A stretch of DNA of 64,000 nt, taken from NCBI RefSeq assembly GCF_022662475.1, contig NZ_JAKNQQ010000002.1, positions 434,001 through 498,000 on the forward strand, read 5' to 3'. The notes under the pieces are model-generated. The model saw only the letters and a program-made list of their open reading frames with translations, was not told the DNA's origin and ran no database searches. How positions within the stretch are numbered: the stretch's first letter is position 1; each line of letters opens with the position of its first letter. This DNA comes from Sphingomonas sp. TREG-RG-20F-R18-01 (lineage in GTDB: Bacteria; Pseudomonadota; Alphaproteobacteria; Sphingomonadales; Sphingomonadaceae). This document shows, piece by piece, positions 27,019 to 35,342 of this stretch. The position numbers were made by a program, and so were the translations under genes.

Positions 27019-28236
27019 GTGGTCGGCGGCATGATCGGCTCGGGCATCTTCGTCCTGCCCGGGCAGCTTGCGCCCTATGGCTGGACGAGCGTCGCGGCGT
27101 GGATCGCCGGGATCGCGGGCGCGATGCTGATCGCCTGGGTCCTTGCTCGACTGACGGTCGCGTTCCCGGGCGCGACCGGCGTCGTCGCGATCTGCGGCGA
27201 GGGGCTCGGTCCGGTGTGCGGGGTGCTCGTCGGCTGGAGCTACTGGGTCGGGATATGGTCGGCCAATGCGGTGATCGCGCTGACCGCGGTGCGATATCTC
27301 GCGCAGTTCGTGCCCGCTCTCGCCGCGACCACGCTGTCGCTGGCGGTATCGGCGACCGGGTTGATCTGGCTGCTGACGCTGCTCAATCTCGGTGGCGCAC
27401 GGCTTGCGGGGCTGTTCCAGGTGACGACGACGGTGCTCAAGCTGCTGCCGCTCGTCGCGGTGTTGCTGATCCTGGCGGGAGTCGCCCTGACCGCCGGCGA
27501 TGGCGCCCCCGCCGCGGCACGGCCGGGGTTCGCCTGGGCTGAACTGACGCCGGCGCTGACGCTCGCCTTTTTCGCGATCGTCGGGTTCGAGGCTGCCAGC
27601 GTCGCGGCCGAACGCGTCCGCGATCCCGCGCGCAACGTGGTCCGCGCGACGCTGTTCGGGCTCGCCCTGACCGGCGCGCTGTACATCATCGTGTGCAGCG
27701 GGATCATCTTCGTGCTGCCGACGGCGCCGCTGGCGGCGGCGCAGGCGCCGTTCGCGCTGTTCGTCGCGACCTATTGGGGTGGCGGGGCAGGCCTCGCCAC
27801 CGCCGCCTTTGCAGCCATCGCGGCGATCGGCGCCCTCAACGGCTGGACGCTGGTGCAGGGTGAAGTGCCGCTCGGCATGGCGCGCGCCGGCCTGCTTCCG
27901 CGCTGGATCGGGCGGACGAGCGCGCGCGACGTGCCGATCGCGATGCTGCTGGTGTCGAGCGCGCTGGCGAGCCTGCTGGTCCTGTCCAACGCGACCCGTT
28001 CGCTCGGCGGGCTGCTCGACTTCATGCTGCGGCTGACCGCGGCGGCGACGATCTGGCTGTATGTCGGCGCGTGCCTGACCGCGTTGATCAAGCGGATCGT
28101 GCCCGCCGCCGCCGCCGCCGGGCTCGCCTTTGCGGGCTGGGCGCTGTGGGGCGCGGGCCTGGAAGCGGTCGGCCTCAGCCTGGGGCTGATGGTGACCGCG
28201 CTGCCGCTCTACCTGCTGCGCGTCGCGCCGGACTGA
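27019..28236 (+). CDS. APC superfamily amino acid permease, start codon unusual
   Basis: From GTG 27019 the product is 405 residues with about 11-12 helices and the APC signature VGGMIGSGIFVLPGQL at the very N-terminus, followed by WIAGIAGAMLIAWVLARL and FFAIVGFEAASVAAERVRDP. That start would cut helix 1 in half. The same frame reads upstream as ASPSQRPFGFWTATALVVGG, a normal permease N-terminus, yet it contains no ATG, GTG or TTG back to the ROK stop. A strong GAAGGGGG at 26953-26960 sits seven bases before an in-frame ATC at 26968, which may be the real start. The substrate is unknown; members carry amino acids or polyamines. The last 28 bp overlap the convergent oxidoreductase gene. Confidence 0.82.
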   Translation: MVGGMIGSGIFVLPGQLAPYGWTSVAAWIAGIAGAMLIAWVLARLTVAFPGATGVVAICGEGLGPVCGVLVGWSYWVGIWSANAVIALTAVRYLAQFVPALAATTLSLAVSATGLIWLLTLLNLGGARLAGLFQVTTTVLKLLPLVAVLLILAGVALTAGDGAPAAARPGFAWAELTPALTLAFFAIVGFEAASVAAERVRDPARNVVRATLFGLALTGALYIIVCSGIIFVLPTAPLAAAQAPFALFVATYWGGGAGLATAAFAAIAAIGALNGWTLVQGEVPLGMARAGLLPRWIGRTSARDVPIAMLLVSSALASLLVLSNATRSLGGLLDFMLRLTAAATIWLYVGACLTALIKRIVPAAAAAGLAFAGWALWGAGLEAVGLSLGLMVTALPLYLLRVAPD

Positions 28237-29855
28237 CCGAACAGCCGCCCGACGAGGCTGCGGTCGCGCAGGATTTCGTGCGCGGCATTGTGCCCCGGCG
28301 CGCCCGTCACGCCGCCGCCCGGATGTGTTCCCGATCCGCACATGTACAGCCCCGCGATCGGCCCGCGATAGTCGCCGTGGCCAAGCATCGGGCGCGCAGC
28401 CCATAATTGGTCGAGCCCCATCGTGCCGTGAAAGATGTCGCCCCCGATCAGCCCGAACTTGCGTTCGAGATCGAGCGGGGAATGGATCTGCCGCGCGATC
28501 ACGGATTTCCTGAAGTTCGGGGCATGCGCGGTGACGGTATCGATGATGAGATCGGCCACCTCCTCGCGCGCATCGTCCCACGACCGCGCGCTGCCGTCGG
28601 GACGGGGCGGCAGCGTCGGGGCGAACTGCTGGCAGAACAGGCTGGCGATATGTTGTCCCGGCGGGGCGAGGCTGTCGTCGACCGTGGTGGGCAGCTTCAT
28701 CTCGACGATCGGCTGTTTCGACCAGCCATGCTGCTGCGCATCGAGAAACGCCTGGTCCATATAGTCCATCCCCGGCGCGATGATGATCCCGGCGGTGTGG
28801 TGTTCCGCCTTGTCCTTGCCGGGCAGCACGGTGAAATCGGGAAGCTCGGACAGCGCGACGTTCATCCGGAAGGTGCCGCTGCCGGTCTTGAAGCCGTCGA
28901 TCCGCCGCTTGAAGTCGGCGGGCAGATCGGCCGGGTCGACCATCTGGCGGTACAGCAGTGCGGGGCCGACATTCGCCGCGACGATCCTGGCGGCGATCTC
29001 CTCGCCGCTATCGAGCCGCACGCCCGCGACCTTGCCGCCCTCGGTCAGCAGCGTGGCGACGGGCGCCTCGAGACTGATCTCGACCCCGGCCTCGACGCAG
29101 GCCTGCGCCATCGCCTGGGTGATCGCGCCCATTCCCCCGACCGAATGGCCCCAGGCGCCATATTTGCCGTTCACCTCGCCGAAGACATGGTGGAGCAGGA
29201 CATAGGCGCTCCCCGGGGTCGACACCCCGGCGTAATTGCCGACGACGGCGTCGAAGGCGAACGCCGACTTCACGTGGTCGTCCTCGAACCAGCCGTCCAG
29301 GAAATCGCGCGCGGACTTGGTGAAGACGTCGAGCAGATCGCGTTGCTGTTCGATCCCCATCTTCGCGACCGGCCAGCCCTGCGCGGCACCGGCGAGCAGC
29401 GCGCGCAGCCCGCCGCCGACATTGGGCGGCGTCTTCAGCGCAAGGTCGCGCAACACCTGCGCGACCTTTTCGAGCGCGGCGTCATAGGCGGGATAGGCGT
29501 CGGCATCCTTCCGGCTGAAGCGGGCGAACTGCGCCTGCGTTCGCGCGGTCCCGCCACCGAGCGTGAGGTAGGTGTCGGGAAAGGGGAAGAAGTTGCTGAT
29601 CGTCCGTTCGATGATGCGAAAGCCGCGATCGTGCAGCTTCATGTCCGCGATCACCTTGGGGCGCAGCAGGCTGACCGTGTAGCTGGCGGTGGAATTGCGG
29701 AAGCCGGGGTGGAATTCCTCGGTCACCGCCGCGCCGCCGACGACCGCGCGCCGCTCCAGGATCCGCACCTTGAGCCCCGCGCGCGCCAGATAGAAGGCGC
29801 AGACCAGCCCGTTATGTCCCCCACCGATGATCAGCGCATCATAGCTCTTGGTCAT
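28209..29855 (-). CDS. Phytoene desaturase-like FAD-dependent oxidoreductase (PYROXD2-like)
   Basis: The 548-residue protein begins with a dinucleotide-binding Rossmann motif, YDALIIGGGHNGLVCAFYLA, followed by LERRAVVGGAAVTEE. It ends with the FAD-contacting CGSGTHPGGGVTGAPGHNAA. This is the arrangement of the CrtI/PYROXD2 amine-oxidase-like group rather than a true carotenoid desaturase, and no carotenoid genes adjoin. The internal VGGMGAITQAMAQACVEAGV block is also typical. It is 33 bp downstream of the Rieske oxygenase gene on the same strand, so a shared catabolic pathway is likely. The reaction is unknown; oxidation of an amine or an unsaturated ring is possible. Confidence 0.85.
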   Translation of the reverse strand: MTKSYDALIIGGGHNGLVCAFYLARAGLKVRILERRAVVGGAAVTEEFHPGFRNSTASYTVSLLRPKVIADMKLHDRGFRIIERTISNFFPFPDTYLTLGGGTARTQAQFARFSRKDADAYPAYDAALEKVAQVLRDLALKTPPNVGGGLRALLAGAAQGWPVAKMGIEQQRDLLDVFTKSARDFLDGWFEDDHVKSAFAFDAVVGNYAGVSTPGSAYVLLHHVFGEVNGKYGAWGHSVGGMGAITQAMAQACVEAGVEISLEAPVATLLTEGGKVAGVRLDSGEEIAARIVAANVGPALLYRQMVDPADLPADFKRRIDGFKTGSGTFRMNVALSELPDFTVLPGKDKAEHHTAGIIIAPGMDYMDQAFLDAQQHGWSKQPIVEMKLPTTVDDSLAPPGQHIASLFCQQFAPTLPPRPDGSARSWDDAREEVADLIIDTVTAHAPNFRKSVIARQIHSPLDLERKFGLIGGDIFHGTMGLDQLWAARPMLGHGDYRGPIAGLYMCGSGTHPGGGVTGAPGHNAAHEILRDRSLVGRLFGQSGATRSR

Positions 29856-29888
29856 GTGTGGCCCATCCTTCTGTCGCCCATCGGTCTG

Positions 29889-31052
29889 TCACCTGCGCGA
29901 CCAGCCGGGCGCGGGGGGGCGGTGCAGGCGCGCTTCCGGGATGCGCTCGCGGATCTTGCGCGCGAAGCTGCGCAGGCACACTTCACTCCGGCCGATCGGC
30001 CCGGCGGTGTAGCTGTGCGAGGCCATCCCCTGCTGGACGCGTTCGATCAGCCACGTGTCCTCGGCGTTGACGACGCGGTTGATCCGCCAGTTGGCATAGC
30101 GCACCAGCGTCATCGCGCGACGATCGTCGGGCAGGGCGAACGCCATCTCGCGCAGCACGCTGGTGGTGGGACTGAGCGGCAGCCACTGCATGAAATCGAT
30201 CTGGTCCGCGTACAGGTCGAACGCCATGTTCGGCCACAGCTTGAAATAGAGCCACAGCCGCTGGTTCGCCGCGGGCAGATGGTCGACCGGCGGCAAGTAC
30301 GTCTGATAGAAGCGCTCCCATGGATTGTCGGACGGGCGGTCGACGATCTGTCCCGACATCTTGTCGACATAGGGATGCGCCTCGATCGCATAGCTCTTGC
30401 CAAACAGGCGGGTCAGCCCGTCATGCGCGACCGGGATGTGGAAATTGTCCGAATAATTGTCCCCGACATTCTTCCAGTTGACCGCGCGCGCGCGCAGCCG
30501 GACCGGGGCGAGCGCGTGCATCTGCTCGATGCGATACGGCGCGATCTGCGCGTCATAGGGCGCCATCATCGCCGCCACCGACGGCCCGTCGCCCTCCAGC
30601 CGAACGAACACGAAGCCGTGCCACAGCTCGATCTCGACCGGGGCGAGGCCATGCTCCTCGAGCTGGAGCGCGGGGTAATCCCGCCGCATCGGCACGCCCG
30701 ACAGGCGGCCGTCGGTCTCATAGGTCCAGGCATGATAGGGACAGACGAACTTCCGCGCGCACCCCCGTGGCCCCTCGACCAGCCGCATCGCCCGATGACG
30801 GCAGACGTTGGCGAACGCGCGGATCCGTCGGTCATCGCCGCGCACGACGATGACGCTCTCGCCGAGATAGTCGATCGTGTGGAAATCGCCCGGGTCGGCG
30901 ACGTCGTTCTGGTGGCAGACGATCTGCCAGGACGGCCGCAGGACGCGCGCCAGTTCCACGGCATGATATTCGGGATCGGTATAGAGCCAGCCGGGCAGGC
31001 TCCAGTCGGCATCCGGATCGGGCGCTGCGATGTCGGCGAAACGGCGCGCCAT
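29889..31052 (-). CDS. Rieske non-heme iron oxygenase, alpha subunit (ring-hydroxylating or N-demethylating)
   Basis: The 387-residue protein has an N-terminal Rieske [2Fe-2S] domain with CRHRAM and, 17 residues after the first Cys-X-His, CPYHAW. The catalytic domain carries NWKNVGDNYSDNFHIPVAHD, giving the bridging Asp and the two His of the 2-His-1-carboxylate iron site. The third ligand probably lies in NMAFDLYADQIDFMQWLPLS. The sequence style resembles the quaternary-amine demethylases (GbcA, stachydrine demethylase), and the divergent regulator is BetI-like. No reductase or small subunit is adjacent, so electrons must come from elsewhere. The ATG at 31052 (MARRFADIAAP) has TTGGAG upstream; the frame continues to 31193 but overlaps the regulator. 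Confidence 0.87.
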   Translation of the reverse strand: MARRFADIAAPDPDADWSLPGWLYTDPEYHAVELARVLRPSWQIVCHQNDVADPGDFHTIDYLGESVIVVRGDDRRIRAFANVCRHRAMRLVEGPRGCARKFVCPYHAWTYETDGRLSGVPMRRDYPALQLEEHGLAPVEIELWHGFVFVRLEGDGPSVAAMMAPYDAQIAPYRIEQMHALAPVRLRARAVNWKNVGDNYSDNFHIPVAHDGLTRLFGKSYAIEAHPYVDKMSGQIVDRPSDNPWERFYQTYLPPVDHLPAANQRLWLYFKLWPNMAFDLYADQIDFMQWLPLSPTTSVLREMAFALPDDRRAMTLVRYANWRINRVVNAEDTWLIERVQQGMASHSYTAGPIGRSEVCLRSFARKIRERIPEARLHRPPAPGWSRR

Positions 31053-31099
31053 GGCGGGCTCCAATTGCTTGTTGGACGATCGTATAATAAGCCCGCGCG
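31053..31099 (+). promoter_or_regulatory. Divergent promoter region with consensus -10
   Basis: The 47-bp gap between the Rieske and TetR genes holds a perfect TATAAT at 31083-31088 reading towards the TetR gene. The ATG follows 11 nt after that box, so the regulator mRNA may be leaderless or nearly so. No good -35 is seen at 17 nt; TTGCTT at 31065-31070 is too close. Given the tight space, a TetR operator probably lies here and affects both genes. Confidence 0.5.
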
Positions 31100-31711
31100 A
31101 TGAGCAAGCCCGCGTTCCTCCGCGCCGAACCGGACGCGCGCCGCCAGTCGCTGGTCGCCGCGACTGCGCGTGTTCTCGCGCGCGATGGCGCAACGGGCGC
31201 GTCGGTCCGCGCGATTGCGCTGGAGGCGGGGGTCTCGCCCGGGCTGGTCGGGCATTATTTCGCGGGCATCGACGCGCTGGTCGCCGAAACCTATGCCGCG
31301 ACCGGACAGCAGGTGCGCGCCGCGCTGGCCGAGGCGGTCGCCGCGGCCGGCGCGAACCCGCGCAAACGCGTCGAAGCCTATGTGACCGCGAGCTTCGCCG
31401 CGCCGATCGCCGACCGCGCGTTATTCGCGACCTGGATCGCGTTCTGGAGCCTGTCGTCCAAGCCCGCGATCCGGATGCAGCACGATGCGATCTATCAGGG
31501 CTATCGCGACACGCTGGTCGCGCTGCTCGCGGCGTGCGGCATGGCCGCGGCCGAGCGTCGGCTCGCCGCGATCGCGATCACCGCGCTCGTCGACGGGTTG
31601 TGGCTCGAGCTTTGCCTGTCCCCCGGCAGCTTCACGCCCGCCGAAGCGTGCGCGATCGCGGTGCGGCAGCTGGCGGGTTATTTCGACAGGTCGGCAAACA
31701 GCAGCCGGTAA
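31100..31711 (+). CDS. TetR family regulator, BetI-like
   Basis: The 203-residue protein has an N-terminal TetR DNA-binding domain: RRQSLVAATARVLARDGATG leads into VRAIALEAGVSPGLVGHYFA, the HTH. The C-terminal domain has LFATWIAFWSLSSKPAIRMQ and LVDGLWLELCLSPGSFTPAE, which match the ligand domain of BetI, the choline/betaine repressor. It is divergent from the Rieske oxygenase and likely represses that gene and the flavoprotein after it until a quaternary amine or similar ligand appears. Its 3' end overlaps the convergent M20 peptidase by 34 bp. Confidence 0.88.
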   Translation: MSKPAFLRAEPDARRQSLVAATARVLARDGATGASVRAIALEAGVSPGLVGHYFAGIDALVAETYAATGQQVRAALAEAVAAAGANPRKRVEAYVTASFAAPIADRALFATWIAFWSLSSKPAIRMQHDAIYQGYRDTLVALLAACGMAAAERRLAAIAITALVDGLWLELCLSPGSFTPAEACAIAVRQLAGYFDRSANSSR

Positions 31712-33084
31712 TAGCGGACGCCGGGGGCGATCGTCGCGACCGGCGTGCGTTCGTTCAGGCCGTGGCTGAAATCCTCCGACGGCTTGATGAAGGTCGGGCT
31801 GGCGCCATAGCTTGCGACATGGTGATAGCGGAACCACATGCTGTCGCTCGCGCCCGAGGCCATGGCGGGAAACACCGGCACACCGGGATAGACCTGCCCC
31901 ATCGCGCGGTTGATCGCGCTGATGAAATCGGGGCGCATCGGCGAGGCGTCGTTCGCGACCGAGCCCTCGCTGACGTCGCGCAGCGTGACGGCGGGATCGC
32001 CGATCGCGCGTGCCAGTTCGGCCATGATGTCGGCGGGCTTGTGGCCGGGGAAGATCCGGCAATTGATGTTCGCGGTCGCGCGCTGCGGCAGCGCGTTGAG
32101 CGCGTGGCCGCCGCTCACCAGCGTGGGCACGCAGGTCGTGCCGATCTTGCCGACGGTCGCGGGGTTGGCGGTGAGCGTCGCGATCGCCGCCGGGTCGGTC
32201 GGGTCGGCGACGAACGCTTTCAGCGCCGCGCCGATCGCGGGTTCCTCGAACGGTGCCGCCTTGCCCAGCGCCTCGCGCGTCAGGGCGCTCAGTTCGGGCT
32301 TGAAATGATAGCCACCGACCCTGGCCAGCGCTTGGGACAGCTCGACGATCGCATTGACCGGCCGCGGCATCGACGAATGGCCGCCGGGGTTGGTGACGGT
32401 CAGCTCGAAGTCGGCATAGGTCTTCTCGGCGCCGTTCCAGGTCCAGTATTTGGGCTTGCCGGTCGCCTCGTCGAGCACGCCGCCGCCGCCATCGATGTTG
32501 AGCACCAGCTCGGCATTCTTGAGCCGCTCGGCGATCAGCGCCGAGGTCTTCATCGTGGTTTCCTCGTCGCCGGAAAATTCGAGGACGATCGTCCGCCGGG
32601 GTTTGTAGCCTCCGCGCCGCAGATCGGTCAGCGCGGCGATCGCGATCGTCCCGTCGAGCTTCATGTCGGTTGCCCCGCGCCCGTAGAGATAGCCGTTCTC
32701 GACCACCGGCGTGAACGGGTCGCGCTGCCAGTCGGCGGGCTTCGCCTCGACCACGTCCATATGGCCCGAGATGACCAGCGGCTTCAGCCTGGGGTCGGAT
32801 CCCGGCCAGGTCGCGATCAGATAGGCGGTGTCGGCAACCGGCACGATCTCGACGTCCGCGGCGGCAAACCCGCCCGCCACCAGCGCGGTCTTGTAGAGCG
32901 CGGCGACCTGCGGCGTCTGGTTGCCCGGGCCGCTTACCGAGCGTAGCGCGATCGCCTGTTTGGCGAGGTCCAGCGCCTGGTCGGCCGCCTTGGTCGGTGC
33001 GGGCAGCGCGGCTCGTGCGGTGGTGGTCAGGCCGGTGGCGGTCATGCCGGTGGCGGCGAGGAGGACGGCGAAAATCAGGCGCAT
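31678..33084 (-). CDS. M20 family metallopeptidase, secreted
   Basis: The 468-residue protein has a signal peptide ending TTTARA (about residue 25), so it acts in the periplasm. The two-zinc site of the M20/M28 clan is present in order: ISGHMDVV (His, then catalytic Asp), GRGATDMKLDG (bridging Asp), LEFSGDEETT (catalytic Glu and ligand Glu), NIDGGGG (ligand Asp) and EDFSHGLNER (ligand His). A dimerisation lid begins near TNPGGHSSMPRPVNAI. Likely substrates are dipeptides or acylated amino acids. It is on the same strand as actP but separated by 81 bp, and is probably transcribed separately or by read-through. Confidence 0.9.
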   Translation of the reverse strand: MRLIFAVLLAATGMTATGLTTTARAALPAPTKAADQALDLAKQAIALRSVSGPGNQTPQVAALYKTALVAGGFAAADVEIVPVADTAYLIATWPGSDPRLKPLVISGHMDVVEAKPADWQRDPFTPVVENGYLYGRGATDMKLDGTIAIAALTDLRRGGYKPRRTIVLEFSGDEETTMKTSALIAERLKNAELVLNIDGGGGVLDEATGKPKYWTWNGAEKTYADFELTVTNPGGHSSMPRPVNAIVELSQALARVGGYHFKPELSALTREALGKAAPFEEPAIGAALKAFVADPTDPAAIATLTANPATVGKIGTTCVPTLVSGGHALNALPQRATANINCRIFPGHKPADIMAELARAIGDPAVTLRDVSEGSVANDASPMRPDFISAINRAMGQVYPGVPVFPAMASGASDSMWFRYHHVASYGASPTFIKPSEDFSHGLNERTPVATIAPGVRYYRLLFADLSK

Positions 33085-33165
33085 GGCGGGGTCCTCCGGA
33101 CGGTAGATCGGCCAAGCCTAGCGGGCGGCGCGATCAGCGCAAGCCGGACCGGTGATCGGGGCGGA

Positions 33166-34869
33166 TCAGTGATCCGCCGCCGTGTGGACGCCGATCCCCG
33201 TCTCCGAGCGCAACCGCTGCTCGGGATAGGCCGCCCGGTCGATCGCCGAACGCGGCGATCGGTCGAGCGTCGAGATCAGCCAGATCGCGAGGAACCCGGC
33301 CGGAACCGAGAACAACGCGGGCGAGCTGTACGGGAAGACCGCGGCCTCGAAGTGGAACACCGCGACCCAGATCACCGGCGACAACACGGTCAGCACGAAC
33401 GCACTGAGCAACCCGATCGCGCCGCCCCAGGCCGCGCCCCTGGTGGTGCAGCCCTTCCACAGCAGCGACATCACCAGCACCGGGAAATTGCCCGAGGCGG
33501 CGAGCGCGAAGGCGAGGCTGACCATGAAGGCGACATTCTGCTTCTGGAACACCACGCCGAGGATGATCGCGGCGATCCCGAGCAGGATCGTCGTGATCCG
33601 CGACACGCGCAATTCCTTGACCGGATCGGCGTCGCCTTTCCGGATCACGCTCGCATAGACGTCATGCGAGATTGCCGACGCCGCCGACAGCGTCAGCCCC
33701 GCGACCACCGCGAGGATCGTCGCAAAGGCGACCGCCGAGATGAAGCCGAGGAACAGGTTGCCGCCGATGGCGTGCGCCAGATGCATCACCGCCATGTTGT
33801 TGCCGCCGCGAAGCGCGCCCGCTGCGTCGACATAATCGGGATTGAACGAGATCATCACGATCGCGCCGAAACCGAGTACGAAGGTCAGCGCGTAGAAATA
33901 GCCGATCCACACCGTCGCCCACAGGATCGACTTGCGCGCCTCGCGTGCGTCGGGGACGGTGAAGAAGCGCATCAGGATATGCGGCAGCCCGGCGGTGCCG
34001 AGCATCAGCGCAAAGCCAAACGACAGCGCCGAGATCGGATCCTTGATGAACCCGCCCGGCCTCATGATCGCGCGGCCCTTGGCGGCGGCATCGCCCGGCG
34101 ACAGGCCGCTTTCCAGCGCCAGCTTCGTCTTGACTGCGACGGCGCGCGCGAACAGCGCCTCGAACGAGAAGCCGACATGCGCCATCACGCCGAGCACGAG
34201 GAAGGTCGCGCCGCACAGCAGCATCACCGCCTTGATGATCTGCACCCACGACGTCGCGCGCATCCCGCCGAACAGGACGTAGACCATCATCAACCCGCCC
34301 ACGACGATGATCGCGTAGAGATACGGCAGCCCGAACAGCAGCTGGATCAACTGCCCCGCGCCGACCATCTGCGCGATCAGGTAGAAGGACACGACGAGCA
34401 GCGTGCTGACCGCCGAGAAGCTCCGCACCGGCCCCTGCATGAAGCGATAGGAGGCGACGTCCGCGAAGGTGAAGCGCCCGAGGTTGCGGAGCTTTTCCGC
34501 GACCAGGAACAGCACGATCGGCCAGCCGACGAGGAAGCCGATCGCGTAGATCAGCCCGTCATAGCCATCGTTGAAGATCTGCGACGTGATGCCAAGGAAC
34601 GACGCGGCGGAGCAATAATCCCCCGCCATCGCGAGGCCGTTCTGGAAGCCGGTGATCCCGCCGCCGGTGTAGAAATCCGATACGGTCCGCGTCCGCCGCG
34701 CCGCCGCGCCGGTGATCCACAGCGTGATCCCGACGAAGCCTGCGAACATCAGGATCGCGGTCCAGTTGGTCGGCTGGCGCGCGATCGCGCCGCCGATCGC
34801 GGCGTTCGCGCCGGTCGCCCAGCCGAGCAGGACCAGCAGTCCGGCGCTACGCCACAGGCCCGGCGTCAC
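33166..34869 (-). CDS. actP: Cation/acetate symporter ActP (SSS family)
   Basis: The 567-residue protein has a short N-terminal signal-like segment ([13 protein letters not shown]) and about 13 helices. The solute:sodium symporter motifs [56 protein letters not shown] and [20 protein letters not shown] match ActP closely. It imports acetate and other short carboxylates with a cation. The start overlaps the upstream DUF485 stop by 4 bp, the usual yjcH-actP arrangement. The length is typical of the family. Confidence 0.93.
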   Translation of the reverse strand: MTPGLWRSAGLLVLLGWATGANAAIGGAIARQPTNWTAILMFAGFVGITLWITGAAARRTRTVSDFYTGGGITGFQNGLAMAGDYCSAASFLGITSQIFNDGYDGLIYAIGFLVGWPIVLFLVAEKLRNLGRFTFADVASYRFMQGPVRSFSAVSTLLVVSFYLIAQMVGAGQLIQLLFGLPYLYAIIVVGGLMMVYVLFGGMRATSWVQIIKAVMLLCGATFLVLGVMAHVGFSFEALFARAVAVKTKLALESGLSPGDAAAKGRAIMRPGGFIKDPISALSFGFALMLGTAGLPHILMRFFTVPDAREARKSILWATVWIGYFYALTFVLGFGAIVMISFNPDYVDAAGALRGGNNMAVMHLAHAIGGNLFLGFISAVAFATILAVVAGLTLSAASAISHDVYASVIRKGDADPVKELRVSRITTILLGIAAIILGVVFQKQNVAFMVSLAFALAASGNFPVLVMSLLWKGCTTRGAAWGGAIGLLSAFVLTVLSPVIWVAVFHFEAAVFPYSSPALFSVPAGFLAIWLISTLDRSPRSAIDRAAYPEQRLRSETGIGVHTAADH

Positions 34870-35192
34870 GCGCGGGCATCCGCGAGCAGGTCGGCGACGC
34901 GCGCGTCATAGGAGCCGTTGGCACGCCACACATAGACCGCGCAGATCGCGACCGTGCCGACCAGCATCGCCGCGCCGAGCACCACCGCCAGGCTGATCGT
35001 CCCGCCGCCGACCGGCTGCGCCATCAGCGGCTTGTCGAACGCGATCAGCGAGATGAAGCTGCTGTAGACGACCACGGTGATCGCGGTGAGAATCCACGAG
35101 AAGCGCTGCCGGTCGCGCACCAGCGCGGCGTAGCGGGGGTCGGCGGCGATCCGCGCTACGAGCGCGTCGTCGGTCTGGGTCGGGCTTGGCAT
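34866..35192 (-). CDS. DUF485 membrane protein (YjcH), partner of ActP
   Basis: The 108-residue protein has two membrane helices ([20 protein letters not shown] and [20 protein letters not shown]) after a short cytoplasmic stretch with [12 protein letters not shown], the DUF485 signature. These small proteins are nearly always encoded directly before an actP-type symporter and are thought to help its assembly or regulation. The 3' end overlaps actP by 4 bp, so the two are translationally coupled. Confidence 0.9.
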   Translation of the reverse strand: MPSPTQTDDALVARIAADPRYAALVRDRQRFSWILTAITVVVYSSFISLIAFDKPLMAQPVGGGTISLAVVLGAAMLVGTVAICAVYVWRANGSYDARVADLLADARA

Positions 35193-35342
35193 GCCGCATC
35201 ATCGGCGAGGGCGCGGCGGATGGCAACGCCTTCGCGCCGCGGGGGCGGTGATCGGCAGGCTATCGGCTGGGTATCGGCATTGCGCGCCAAACCTCCAGCC
35301 GCCGCTTGATCACGCCGCTGCATCATGGTCTGTAGCGCAGCG

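Noticed and set aside
28209..29855. A carotenoid biosynthesis gene (crtI)
   Set aside because: The fold matches, but the C-terminal region is of the PYROXD2 kind, and no crtB, crtY or related gene is near.
28407..31103. An 898-codon plus-strand open frame opposite the oxidoreductase and Rieske genes
   Set aside because: It is rich in Arg, Gly, His and Asp with no domain logic, and lies antisense to two clearly real enzymes. It is a GC-driven shadow frame.
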